Source: Nanobdellota archaeon
GTDB lineage: Archaea > Nanobdellota > Nanobdellia > Woesearchaeales > UBA9642
Length of the DNA stretch: 64,000 nucleotides
Assembly (NCBI GenBank): GCA_021813435.1
Contig: JAKAKR010000008.1
Coordinates: forward strand, 124,001-188,000
Direction of reading: 5' to 3'
The position numbers and the translations under genes were made by a program. Below the pieces are notes generated by a model, which had not been told where the DNA came from, ran no database searches, and saw nothing but the letters and a program-made list of their open reading frames with translations. Positions 26,619 through 35,124 of this stretch are shown piece by piece; position 1 is the first letter of the stretch; each line of letters opens with the position of its first letter.

Positions 26619-27647
26619 ATGGGTACAAAAATCACTGAATTGCTCGAATCTAAAGAGATGTTTATCGATGATCTCAAGGGCAAGGTCATTGTGGTCGATG
26701 CATTCAACCAACTCTATATGTTTCTTGCATCCATTAGGCAGCCTGACGGAAGCCTGCTTAAGGATTCGCAGGGGAATGTGACGAGCCATCTGAACGGGTT
26801 ATTCTATCGATTCACCAAGCTCATGCAGCATGATATCAGATTTGTCTTTGTTTTTGACGGAAAGCCGCCAGAATTGAAACTCAAGGAGCGCGAGCGCAGG
26901 GCAGCATTGAAACATGAAGCAGAATTGCGTTATGAACAGGCAAAAAGCGAGGAGAATGTCGAGGAAATGAAAAAATATGCTGCGCGCACCTCAAAACTTA
27001 CCAAGGATATGATCGCTGATGCAAAAGAGCTCATTGATGCCCTTGGTTTTCCTATCATTCAGGCGCCAAGCGAGGGTGAAGCGCAGGCAGCACTCCTGGT
27101 CAAGCAGAAAGCCGCGTACGCATCGCTTTCACAGGACGCTGATTCGCTCATATTCGGATGCCCGCTGGTGGTAAAAAACCTCACGCTTTCCGGGCGAAAA
27201 AAACTCCCCAACAAACTCAGTTATGATACTATCAGTCCAGAATTACTTTCACTGCAAGACACTCTTGCGACACTTGGCATTGATCTTGATCAGTTGATTG
27301 TTATTGCAATGCTTACCGGAACAGACTATAATATTGGCGGCATCAAAGGCATCGGTCACAAGACTGCGCTCAAACTCGTCAGGGAATTCAATCATGATTT
27401 TGAAAGACTCTTTGCGCAAGTCAAATGGGATGAATCATTCCCGTTCAGCTGGAAAGAAGTGTTTGATGTCATTAAGCACACCCAGACCACAGATGACTAT
27501 CATCTTGACTTTAAGGATGTCGATGACGAGAAAGTCGTCGAGGTGCTCTGCGCAAAACATGATTTCAATGAAGAACGTGTGAGAAAAATCCTTGAAACAC
27601 TCCACAAGAAACCTGCTGCGCAAAAAGGATTGGGGGATTGGTTCTAG
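26619..27647 (+). CDS. fen: Flap endonuclease FEN-1 with C-terminal PIP box
   Basis: The enzyme removes 5' flaps during lagging-strand synthesis and repair. Metal-binding acidic residues are present: Asp27 (VVDAFN), Asp80 (FDGKPPE), Glu152 and Glu154 (SEGEAQ), Asp173 and Asp175 (SQDADS), and Asp236 (TGTDYN). The helix-hairpin-helix GIKGIGHKTALKL follows. The last eight residues, QKGLGDWF, are a clear PCNA-interacting peptide. The gene has a TATA-like CTTTAAAAG about 27 bp before the ATG and no Shine-Dalgarno. The next gene (trm5) begins at the base after its stop codon, so they form an operon. Confidence 0.97.
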   Translation: MGTKITELLESKEMFIDDLKGKVIVVDAFNQLYMFLASIRQPDGSLLKDSQGNVTSHLNGLFYRFTKLMQHDIRFVFVFDGKPPELKLKERERRAALKHEAELRYEQAKSEENVEEMKKYAARTSKLTKDMIADAKELIDALGFPIIQAPSEGEAQAALLVKQKAAYASLSQDADSLIFGCPLVVKNLTLSGRKKLPNKLSYDTISPELLSLQDTLATLGIDLDQLIVIAMLTGTDYNIGGIKGIGHKTALKLVREFNHDFERLFAQVKWDESFPFSWKEVFDVIKHTQTTDDYHLDFKDVDDEKVVEVLCAKHDFNEERVRKILETLHKKPAAQKGLGDWF

Positions 27648-28679
27648 ATGCTCGGTCTCAAAGTCCAGCTCCCTCTTGCAGAACACTGGAAAAAGAAACT
27701 TTTGGATGAAGGATTCTTTGCGACCAATTACCGGATACAAAAAGAAGGGGATTATATCTATTATCCGATTACTGCACGATTCCCGCTCAAGGATACGCGC
27801 GTACAGATCGTCGAGATGGACTTTCTGGAATTGCGCAGGAAAAAGACGCTGAAAGAAAACTTGACTGCGCATCTTTCTTCTGAGGAATTGCATATTGTAA
27901 AGACTGCCCATGACGTCATCGGTAGCATCGCCATTATCGAGATCCCGAAAGATATTGAGCCGCATGAACATATGATCGCGCAGACACTGCTCGAGTCAAA
28001 CCCGCAAATCAAGACTGTCCTGAAAAAAGCCGCAATCCATGACGGAACATTCCGCACGCAAAAAATGACGTATCTTGCAGGTGTGGATACCAAAGAGTCA
28101 ATCTACAAAGAGAACGGCGTACGATTAACATTAAATGTCGAGGAAGTCTATTTCTCTGTCCGGCTTTCGACTGAACGGAAACGGATCGCTGAGCAGGTAG
28201 GGCATGGCGAAGAGATTCTGGTCATGTTCTCTGGCGCTGCGCCGTATCCGGTTGTTCTCTCCAAGCAGACCTCTGCAAAATCAATCCTTGGAATAGAGAT
28301 CAATCCTGCAGGTCACCGCTATGGCGAAGAGAATGTACGGCTCAACAAGTGCAAGAATGTAAGTCTTATCTGCGGCGATGTGCACACTGTCATTCCGCAA
28401 CTATTAAAGGAAAATCCCGGACTGCGTTTTGATCGCATCGTGATGCCGCTGCCCAAGACTGCTGACGAATTCCTTACTGATGCGCTTTCGGTCGCAAAGC
28501 AGGGCACGTTCATCCACTTCTATGATTTCCTGCCCGAGAGCGATTTTGATGAGGCAAAGAAAAAGATCGCAGAGGCATGCACGCATGCAGGAGTTTCATA
28601 CAGGATCCTTCGCGTCGTCAAGTGCGGACAGCACGCACCGCATGTGTTCAGGATTTGTGTCGATTTTATATTATTATAA
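27648..28679 (+). CDS. trm5: tRNA (guanine37-N1)-methyltransferase Trm5
   Basis: The enzyme transfers a methyl group from SAM to G37 of tRNA, preventing frameshifts. The 343-residue protein has an N-terminal RNA-binding part, then the Met10+ methyltransferase domain: RIAEQVGHGEEILVMFSGAA (SAM-binding loop near 180-200), GIEINPAGHRYGEENVRLNK (about 216-235) and MPLPKTADEFL (a variant of the NPP motif, near 265). Two tRNA-Leu species here carry G or A at position 37; the tRNA-Leu(CAG) has G37 and is a likely substrate. The start codon abuts the fen stop. Its end overlaps by 6 bp with a convergent gene. Confidence 0.92.
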   Translation: MLGLKVQLPLAEHWKKKLLDEGFFATNYRIQKEGDYIYYPITARFPLKDTRVQIVEMDFLELRRKKTLKENLTAHLSSEELHIVKTAHDVIGSIAIIEIPKDIEPHEHMIAQTLLESNPQIKTVLKKAAIHDGTFRTQKMTYLAGVDTKESIYKENGVRLTLNVEEVYFSVRLSTERKRIAEQVGHGEEILVMFSGAAPYPVVLSKQTSAKSILGIEINPAGHRYGEENVRLNKCKNVSLICGDVHTVIPQLLKENPGLRFDRIVMPLPKTADEFLTDALSVAKQGTFIHFYDFLPESDFDEAKKKIAEACTHAGVSYRILRVVKCGQHAPHVFRICVDFILL

Positions 28680-29606
28680 CTTATCTTCTGGACGTAAATT
28701 TTTTCGTTTTTTGACATATTTTTCATACGTATACGCAGGAAGTTGGAACATAAGATTTGATGGTGCCCTTGTCCAGATCATTTTCGAGTGAGTGTACACG
28801 CCTTTGATCTCATATTTGATCCAGTCGCGTATAGTTTCGGCATAGCTCAATGCAACGTTTGTAGTAACTGCGATTTCTGTGAGTGGGAGGTCGAAATGCG
28901 AGGGTTTTCCTGTTATTGCTGTAGCAATACTTGATCCTACATAATTGACGAGTTTATCGAGAGGATACGCCGCTATTCCTGTAAACCATGATCCTGACCA
29001 ATCGTTTATCATAAGATCTGCGGCGACTGTTCCACGGTATAACCATTCTTCTTTCAGTCCACTATATTTTGAATATTTTTTAAATAATTCGTGATATGTT
29101 CTTCCTGGACCGAAAACTCCCCACAGCGTACAGATAAGTCCTTTTGCGCCGGCGCTCTGTATAGGCATGGGCGTTCCTTTCGCGATCTTTACGGCAAGAT
29201 CATAAGGGATATTTTGTGTTGCGATGAGATCTTCGTGTACTGCCTCGGTATGTCGTTCTTTGAGATCTTTTATCTGTGGATCGCGAAAGTATTTAGTAAT
29301 GACAAATTTTGCACCATGAGTCATGGATTCTATTTCACGTAAATACTTGTTTGTTTGTTTAGGTCTAAATCCGTCATTGCTGATAATCTTATACTCTCTT
29401 ATGATATGCTCAAGTTTAGGATTAAGTTTTTCACGGCTATTCTTGCGTACCTCACGTCCTTTATCTAGCGCAGCAGTAATCTTTTCCAAGCCGTGCTTTA
29501 GCGGCGCAATAAATTCATCAGTGCTTTCGCGATTATTAAGAATGATTGGCGCATAGATCGTATGATACCATAATTCTTGCAAATCGTTTCTTGTTTTTGC
29601 GTTCAT
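28674..29606 (-). CDS. Uncharacterised protein, 310 aa
   Basis: The family is not recognised. The N-terminal half is charged and helical. The middle has GAKGLICTLWGVFGPGRTYH and a hydrophobic Gly-rich stretch near WFTGIAAYPLDKLVNYVGSS that could be a re-entrant or amphipathic segment. The C-terminus is basic. ATG 29606 is preferred over an earlier in-frame start, though the upstream GAGAG is a weak ribosome site. It converges on and overlaps trm5 by 6 bp. Confidence 0.55.
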   Translation of the reverse strand: MNAKTRNDLQELWYHTIYAPIILNNRESTDEFIAPLKHGLEKITAALDKGREVRKNSREKLNPKLEHIIREYKIISNDGFRPKQTNKYLREIESMTHGAKFVITKYFRDPQIKDLKERHTEAVHEDLIATQNIPYDLAVKIAKGTPMPIQSAGAKGLICTLWGVFGPGRTYHELFKKYSKYSGLKEEWLYRGTVAADLMINDWSGSWFTGIAAYPLDKLVNYVGSSIATAITGKPSHFDLPLTEIAVTTNVALSYAETIRDWIKYEIKGVYTHSKMIWTRAPSNLMFQLPAYTYEKYVKKRKNLRPEDKL

Positions 29607-29719
29607 TGCTCTCTCAGAAAGATTATTCTTTAAAAATTTTCCGGTATTTACCACTTTAGAGAAGTATCTAATATCTTTTGGGATACATCACGCTCCCTCA
29701 ATCATTATAGATAAGAAAG

Positions 29720-29790
29720 TGTGCGCTCGGCAGTTACTTCCGTTAATCATCGCGTTAGCTCATCGGGTGTTCACAACCTCATCGCGCACA
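29720..29790. ncRNA. Possible structured RNA in a 290-bp gene-free spacer
   Basis: The spacer 29655-29945 has no convincing gene. Inside it TGTGCGC (29720-29726) and GCGCACA (29784-29790) form a perfect 7-bp closing stem around about 57 nt, close to tRNA size. However, the A and B box sequences of a tRNA are absent. On the minus strand CGATGA recurs three times, reminiscent of C boxes, but no matching D boxes are clear. Confidence 0.25.
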
Positions 29791-29945
29791 ATGATGGTAA
29801 AGAGCCATTTTTTATAAAGGTATGGCTTGCACGGCGCATGCAGTATGCGGTTGCACTAATGCTTTGCCGCTGCCGTACTTCCTGCAGTGCTGGTCCGGAA
29901 CGAAACTAATATATACTCGGGCTGCTTTAGAGGAGCGGTGAAACT

Positions 29946-30554
29946 ATGAATGCTCCAAAACTATCCAAAGATACTGTCATCATCATTGTGATGTCTATTG
30001 TTCTCCTCTTTGGAATCGCAGTCATCATTACGGCATGTAAGACGCCGACTCCTGTTCCGCCTGTGCAGCCAACGATTGCTGAACTGCGCATGATCGCAAG
30101 TCAATGGATAACACAGGCGCCAACATATGCGTTTGATGGATCTGATTTGACATTCACTGAATTCCATGCACTGAATTCGCAGCCTGCGCAATACGCACTT
30201 ACCTATATATTCAATTCAAGCCATGGCGGTTATGGCGATCACACCGGGCAACTTGTAACGCAAATGGTGACAAGCCACGTTATTGTCGTCAATATCGAAC
30301 AGGGAAAAGTTGTTTCTGCAGTCATTGATGATGATTGGGACGAGATGAATCAGATGCCGGTAAATACTCCACCCGCAATAAATCAATCCAATGAGACTTC
30401 TGCGCAGATAGCAAATCCTGCATCAGTCAACTGCGTCAAGAATGGCGGAAACCTCACTATCAATGATACGCCTGAAGGACAGGTCGGCTATTGCACGCTT
30501 CCGAACGGCAAGACTTGTGAAGAATGGGCATTGTTTAGAGGAGAATGCAGTTGA
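29946..30554 (+). CDS. Lipoprotein-like surface protein with DUF333 domain
   Basis: The 202-residue protein has an N-terminal membrane segment (about 10-30) that ends IITAC, which resembles a lipobox. A domain of about 100 residues with N-glycosylation sites follows. The C-terminus ANPASVNCVKNGGNL, GQVGYCTLPNGKTCEEWALF, RGEC matches the DUF333 (hemolysin-associated) Cys-rich domain. GAGGAGCGGTGA lies upstream of the ATG as ribosome site, and a TATA-like TAATATATAC lies near 29908. The role at the surface is unknown. Confidence 0.75.
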   Translation: MNAPKLSKDTVIIIVMSIVLLFGIAVIITACKTPTPVPPVQPTIAELRMIASQWITQAPTYAFDGSDLTFTEFHALNSQPAQYALTYIFNSSHGGYGDHTGQLVTQMVTSHVIVVNIEQGKVVSAVIDDDWDEMNQMPVNTPPAINQSNETSAQIANPASVNCVKNGGNLTINDTPEGQVGYCTLPNGKTCEEWALFRGECS

Positions 30555-30595
30555 ATAATAGAAATATTTAAATACCACTTTAAAATAACAACAAT

Positions 30596-31258
30596 ATGGT
30601 GAATCTATCTAAACATGCTCCTGAGCAAACTGTGCAGGAATTACGCAAAGAGGCAACACTGAATATCTTTAAGAAAAAATTCGCCAATGGTCTTGCGCAC
30701 ATCACTTATAATCAAAAGGGTTCTATTACTGAGGATGATTTGCAGGATGTGTTGTTCGCGAGAGGTTTTGATCTCGACCGTTATTTTGAGATGAGCGACG
30801 TTAGTGGTACACTTATACCGAACAACAGATACCTTTCTCGCTTTTCTGTAAAACACCCTTTAGCAGCACATTACCTTAATCGCTGGCTCGAAGAAGAATT
30901 GGCGATTTATGGAAAACATTATGCTGAAGAATTGAAGATTTGTGATACTCCTTTTGCGCGTGATTCTTATGATGTTTTTGTCAATCAAATCAATAAACGA
31001 TTTGAATCGCGCTTTAAGGCATGGATGAAACGCAACGACGATCATTCTATTCCCCGCTTTATGATAGAAATAGACTACCACCTTAAGGACGCAGTGGGTT
31101 CATCCCCTGAGTTTGTAAGCGAAGGATATATTTATAGAACAGGACACACATTGCTCGGAACACCGGCATATAGCGTTTCGCTAGTAACACTATATGACAG
31201 AACAAATAATCTTCTTGCATCAGTAAGAGTGCCTCTTCCCGGCTATCTCTCAAAATAG
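30596..31258 (+). CDS. Uncharacterised protein, 220 aa
   Basis: No family is recognised. The protein is soluble, charged and has mixed helix and strand with no signal peptide. The C-terminal part (RFMIEIDYHLKDAV, AYSVSLVTLYDRTNNLLASV) looks like a beta-rich domain. AAATATTTAAATACC lies about 25-30 bp before the ATG without a Shine-Dalgarno, indicating its own leaderless promoter. Confidence 0.55.
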   Translation: MVNLSKHAPEQTVQELRKEATLNIFKKKFANGLAHITYNQKGSITEDDLQDVLFARGFDLDRYFEMSDVSGTLIPNNRYLSRFSVKHPLAAHYLNRWLEEELAIYGKHYAEELKICDTPFARDSYDVFVNQINKRFESRFKAWMKRNDDHSIPRFMIEIDYHLKDAVGSSPEFVSEGYIYRTGHTLLGTPAYSVSLVTLYDRTNNLLASVRVPLPGYLSK

Positions 31259-31265
31259 ATTCTTT

Positions 31266-32438
31266 TTATCCGAACATCTTCAAATGTTCTTTGCTTTGCT
31301 CTTCTTTCCTTACTTTTGCAATAGCATTGATGAAATCCTGTTCGAGAACAGTATGCCGGCGGTTGCGGATAGCAAAGTATCCGGCCTCGGTTGCGACAGA
31401 CTTTATCTCTGCGCCAGAAAGGTTTTCGGAAAGCGTGTAGATCTTCTCGAAATTGATCTTCTTGTCCAGCGGCATCCTCTGCGCATGGATATGATAAATC
31501 TGTTTGATCCCTTCCTTGTCCGGCGCGGGAATCTCGATCAGGCGGTCAAGCCTACCTGGCCTGAGGATTGCAGGGTCAAGGATATCCTTGCGGTTTGTGC
31601 ATCCGATGATCTTGACATTGTCGAGCGGCTTGAATCCATCGATTTCTGCAAGAAGCTGCATGAACGTGCGTTGTACTTCGCGCTCGCCTGAAGTCCCTAA
31701 ATCAATACGTTTTGCGCAGAGCGCATCAATCTCATCGATGAAAATGATTGATGGCGCTTTGTTGCGTGCGAGTTGGAAGAGCTCCTTAATCAGTTTTGCG
31801 CCGTCACCGATATATTTCTGGATTATTTCTGAGCCGACAATCTCAATGAACGTGGAATTTGTTGAACGGGCAATGGCCTTTGCAAGAAGAGTCTTTCCAG
31901 TACCGGGTGGCCCATGCAATAAGATTCCTTTTGGAGGCTCGATGCCGATCTTGCGGAAAAGCTCAGGATTATTCAGCGGAAGTTCAACAACTTCCTTGAT
32001 CTCGTCAATCTGCTGTTGAAGTCCGCCGACCTGCTCCCAGAGGATCTGCGGCTTTTCGATGATGACGAATTTTTCAACCTCAAAATTCTTTGCAGTATTG
32101 ATCTTCTGGACGATGTTCAGGTTCTTCTGCTCAACAAGTACATTGTCTCCAGGATAGATGGCAGCGATTGACTTGGAGATGCTGACATAGAACTTGTTCC
32201 CGTTCGGGATGCGAATCAACGCCTTGTCATCAAAGATCTCAGTCACTTCAGCAACCATCAGGCTTGGCGCGCGGTAGCGCTCGATCTCCTCGCGCAGCGA
32301 ATTGATGGCTTCCTTGAGGATCTTGTTCTCGTCTTCAAGAACACTGTTGAATTGTTGCGTATTATACGTGTACTCGCCTTTTTTATCCTTCTCTTCAGAA
32401 ATAATGTTTTTGCTTTTTGACTCAGAACCATTCGCCAT
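31266..32438 (-). CDS. pan: Proteasome-activating nucleotidase (PAN), Rpt-like AAA ATPase
   Basis: The hexameric ATPase unfolds proteins for the 20S proteasome. From ATG 32438 the protein has about 390 residues: an N-terminal coiled coil (about 28-56), an OB domain (to about 120), then the AAA module with GPPGTGKT (about 176-183), pore loop KYIGDGA (about 208-214), Walker B IIFIDEIDA, and RPGRLDR. It ends K-M-F-G, so the usual HbYX gate-opening tail appears as M-F-G, with Phe for Tyr. An in-frame GTG at 32456 could add six residues. TTTATAAAT 23-31 bp before ATG 32438 supports the shorter, leaderless form. No proteasome subunit gene is in the window. Confidence 0.9.
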   Translation of the reverse strand: MANGSESKSKNIISEEKDKKGEYTYNTQQFNSVLEDENKILKEAINSLREEIERYRAPSLMVAEVTEIFDDKALIRIPNGNKFYVSISKSIAAIYPGDNVLVEQKNLNIVQKINTAKNFEVEKFVIIEKPQILWEQVGGLQQQIDEIKEVVELPLNNPELFRKIGIEPPKGILLHGPPGTGKTLLAKAIARSTNSTFIEIVGSEIIQKYIGDGAKLIKELFQLARNKAPSIIFIDEIDALCAKRIDLGTSGEREVQRTFMQLLAEIDGFKPLDNVKIIGCTNRKDILDPAILRPGRLDRLIEIPAPDKEGIKQIYHIHAQRMPLDKKINFEKIYTLSENLSGAEIKSVATEAGYFAIRNRRHTVLEQDFINAIAKVRKEEQSKEHLKMFG

Positions 32439-32520
32439 TTTTATCTCGGAATCCACCAGTATTTATAAATTTTTATCCCGGTTTTCAGAAGTAGTCCTTG
32501 GTTCGTTAACCCGCAGCAGA

Positions 32521-33012
32521 TCATGCCATACTCTGCCCGACCTTTTCGAGTTCAGAGAGCGTTTTCTTATCCTCTTCGAGAAGGTTATGATACGCTTTTT
32601 CACAGATCGTGTACTGTGCGTTGATTAATTTTACTTTTTCGCTTTCAGGCATCTGCTCTGGAAGTATCGATGCAGCAGCGGTTATGGCTTTGGTGTATGT
32701 CGCTAATTCACGCTCTAATGCTATGAGATATCGTACCGCGACATTGATCTCTTTGGACAGATTCTTATGCTTTTCAATTGCATTCGACAGAAACACAATC
32801 TCTCTGTCAATGAATCCCCGGACAGCGACAAGTTTTTCCTCAAATTTCTTTAAAGTGACACCCTCAGTCATTGATTCTTCAGCGTTTTCAATGATATCTT
32901 TCTCTGTTCGCTGATCCCCAAAATCCATGATGATATGCTCATTGATGTTTCGAACAATATCAACAATAGCCTTATCAATCTGTTTTTGCTTGCTTAATTC
33001 GACGATATTCAT
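32521..33012 (-). CDS. Uncharacterised helical protein, 163 aa
   Basis: The protein is almost all amphipathic helix (for example KKFEEKLVAVRGFIDREIVF and LIALERELATYTKAITAAAS), probably forming a coiled coil or four-helix bundle. No membrane segment is present. AAGGAG lies about 10 bp before ATG 33012, and its start is only 5 bp after the stop of the DUF2391-type gene, so they are cotranscribed and may act together at the membrane. Confidence 0.6.
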   Translation of the reverse strand: MNIVELSKQKQIDKAIVDIVRNINEHIIMDFGDQRTEKDIIENAEESMTEGVTLKKFEEKLVAVRGFIDREIVFLSNAIEKHKNLSKEINVAVRYLIALERELATYTKAITAAASILPEQMPESEKVKLINAQYTICEKAYHNLLEEDKKTLSELEKVGQSMA

Positions 33013-33017
33013 TATAT

Positions 33018-33752
33018 TCACTCCTTTCCGAATAGATCTGCAGTACATGCGCCGACGACTGCTGCCAGAAGGACGCCTGCGACCATCTTGTACGATTCCA
33101 TGAAATCCTGACCAAAATTCGGATAAAATAGGAAGAGGACCAGTATCGACATCACAATCGCCGACACATAAAGTACCAGGAGGCGCGCCGGCATGAAGAT
33201 TAACAGCTTTGGATCCTTGACTTTGCGAAAGCCAGTCGCGTAGATAAACATGAGGCCGATGATGAATGTGACAGGGAATAAGAGTGTTGCACGCAGGAAT
33301 GTCAATTTGTCTGCGATCTCCACACCATAAGTGAATGTGTAATGGACCGCAAGCCCAACAAATGCGCCTACAAGTCCCTTGATGATGTCGCGAAGCGTGA
33401 TGTGGGTCAAGGGATGGTCGCCGACCTGTTTTTTGATGTCCTGCTCGATTTTCTGTAATTTGCTGAGTTCATCCTCTTCAGCATTTTCTTTTTTGGATAT
33501 CTCATTCTCTAAACTCTTGAGTTCCTGGACCTCTTTTTTCTCCTCTGTTTTGATGCCTTTATCATCGCTTAGGACATTCTTCTCTTCTTTTTGGAGGAGG
33601 GATTCACGGCGTTCAATGGTCTTCTCCTCTTTAAGCAGATTCTGTTCCAGTGCGAGAATCCTATCGAGCTTTTTCCCTGCAGCCTGCCTGCCTTTCTGCC
33701 GTGTACGTTTTGGTGCACGCTTAGGATGTTTGAGAACATTCTTTTTCTTCAT
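33018..33752 (-). CDS. DUF2391-type integral membrane protein with long coiled-coil N-terminus
   Basis: The 244-residue protein has a very basic start, a Glu/Lys coiled coil (about 25-110), then a membrane domain with four or five helices. It matches the protein at 36128-36733 in HPLTxIT, DI(I/V)KG(L/F)(V/I)GAF(V/I)GL, IRATLLxP, DPKL(L/I)(I/V)F(M/I)PARL and CTADLFGK. The membrane part resembles the DUF2391/TIGR02587 family (recalled). The two paralogs differ only in the cytoplasmic N-terminus. A helical partner gene follows 5 bp downstream. The function is unknown. Confidence 0.72.
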   Translation of the reverse strand: MKKKNVLKHPKRAPKRTRQKGRQAAGKKLDRILALEQNLLKEEKTIERRESLLQKEEKNVLSDDKGIKTEEKKEVQELKSLENEISKKENAEEDELSKLQKIEQDIKKQVGDHPLTHITLRDIIKGLVGAFVGLAVHYTFTYGVEIADKLTFLRATLLFPVTFIIGLMFIYATGFRKVKDPKLLIFMPARLLVLYVSAIVMSILVLFLFYPNFGQDFMESYKMVAGVLLAAVVGACTADLFGKE

Positions 33753-33779
33753 GTCATCTGATCTGCGCCATCGTCATAT

Positions 33780-34088
33780 TTAAATTTTGCTATTGCCAAG
33801 ACCCTGTCTGTTATCCCGAGACTGGTTAACATCTCGTAACTGGTTAACATTTTTTAGTTTGTTCCATATTTCTTTTGGTGTTTTGTAGTTTAGGCTCATG
33901 TGTGGTCTTTCATTATTGTGGTGTTTTATGGTCTTTAAGACCATCAAAACCAAATTCTCGATATATCTCATTATTCTAAATACAGATATCCTACTAACTT
34001 TTTGCGCTAGTGCAGTCTTAGATGAAGATTTCCCGTCCAGAATTTGTTTAACTATCCACGAACGTTTTTCAAAAGTAAGTTTATACAT
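33780..34088 (-). pseudogene. Internally deleted DDE-type transposase (IS3/IS481-like) relic
   Basis: The frame starts MYKLTFEKRSWIVKQILDGK, an IS-type HTH, then breaks after FRIMRYIE and resumes with a C-terminal integrase-core end (HHNNERPHMSLNYKTPKEIW). The whole catalytic DDE core, roughly 200 codons, is missing, so it cannot be active. The last codons include a small DNA direct repeat (ACTGGTTAAC twice near 33822 and 33839). No terminal inverted repeats were found. This is the only trace of a mobile element in the window. Confidence 0.75.
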
Positions 34089-34223
34089 AACCATCACCAA
34101 TCCGGTGAGAGATATGTTAACTAAAAACGTGATAGCATAATGGAAATTTATATTCAAAAACAGTCCTGATAGTTCTTATTTTCTGATTGGTAGTATTCTT
34201 TGCATACGCAGGGTTACGTATCA

Positions 34224-35066
34224 TCAGATGCCGCGCTGCATTGCCTGCGTGATTGAATCCACAATGAATGTGATGCCTTCACCCCGCGCATCGTCGTAGC
34301 AGCGATATTCCCAGAATCCTATCTTGAATGGACCGGGGCGGGAGTCTTCGGATGCCCTGATCATTGCGCTTACCTGCACGGGTTTGACTTTGTTTGCCCC
34401 GTTCGCGTGCGGGTATAATGATTGGATCTGCAGCGCCGTATCAAAACAATCGACATCAATATCGAAATGGTTGGCGTGTACGCTATTTCTTTCTGGTGAA
34501 TCTCCGGCGAGCGTTCCATACACATTTTTTCCCTCTTGGAAATACTTCACAAAATAATTTGAGACATGAACCCCTTCAAGTGCGTGATGCACCCAATCCA
34601 TATAATTTGCATAATTGATTGTTGCAGGACTTTTGGGAAAGTTGCCAAAATCTGCATGGTAGTCGCATCGTGTTACTTTATCATGTGATTCATAGAGGAG
34701 AACTGCGCCGGCATGGCTGTTTCCCACGGCAAGAAAGATGTCATATGCGCTTGCACTTGCAAGCGTCTCTACGCGTTTTTGCTCGAGCATTTCCTTACTG
34801 ATGAATTTAAGTTTACTCAGTGAGAATGGACTGATTCCCTGATATGCGATGCGTGCAGTGTTGAATCCTGGATCATATGCGCCAAAATCTACTTCTCCTA
34901 AATCATCTATTGCAATGTCTTCTTTTTTTGCATGGGTGATAATTGCATCCCGTGCTGTTGTGGTCAATTGCGGAATAAATGCAGTGTAAGGCACCCCGTC
35001 CCAGAAATCACCGTTCAAAAAGACGGTTTCTACAGGAACACCGATAAGTCCAATGCGTGGCCTCAT
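34224..35066 (-). CDS. Divergent arginase/ureohydrolase-superfamily protein
   Basis: The 280-residue protein keeps the metal-ligand pattern of the arginase fold: His118 in AVGNSHAGA (usually GGDHS), Asp135, His137 and Asp139 in CDYHADFG (usually DAHxD), and Asp202, Asp204 and Asp206 in FDIDVDCFD (usually SxDxDxxDP). Surrounding sequence differs strongly from arginase, agmatinase and formiminoglutamase, so the substrate cannot be named. A hydrolase of a guanidino, amidine or acetyl compound with a binuclear Mn centre is expected. It stands alone between a transposase relic and the queA unit. Confidence 0.65.
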   Translation of the reverse strand: MRPRIGLIGVPVETVFLNGDFWDGVPYTAFIPQLTTTARDAIITHAKKEDIAIDDLGEVDFGAYDPGFNTARIAYQGISPFSLSKLKFISKEMLEQKRVETLASASAYDIFLAVGNSHAGAVLLYESHDKVTRCDYHADFGNFPKSPATINYANYMDWVHHALEGVHVSNYFVKYFQEGKNVYGTLAGDSPERNSVHANHFDIDVDCFDTALQIQSLYPHANGANKVKPVQVSAMIRASEDSRPGPFKIGFWEYRCYDDARGEGITFIVDSITQAMQRGI

Positions 35067-35124
35067 GCACGGATAATTGCGTCGTCTTTTAAAAATGTTT
35101 TTATTGTAACCACTTTATAATGGT

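Noticed and set aside
29720-29790. A tRNA gene in the 29.7-kb spacer
   Set aside because: The closing stem is present, but there is no TTCRANYC T-loop, no D-arm consensus and no anticodon stem of five pairs.
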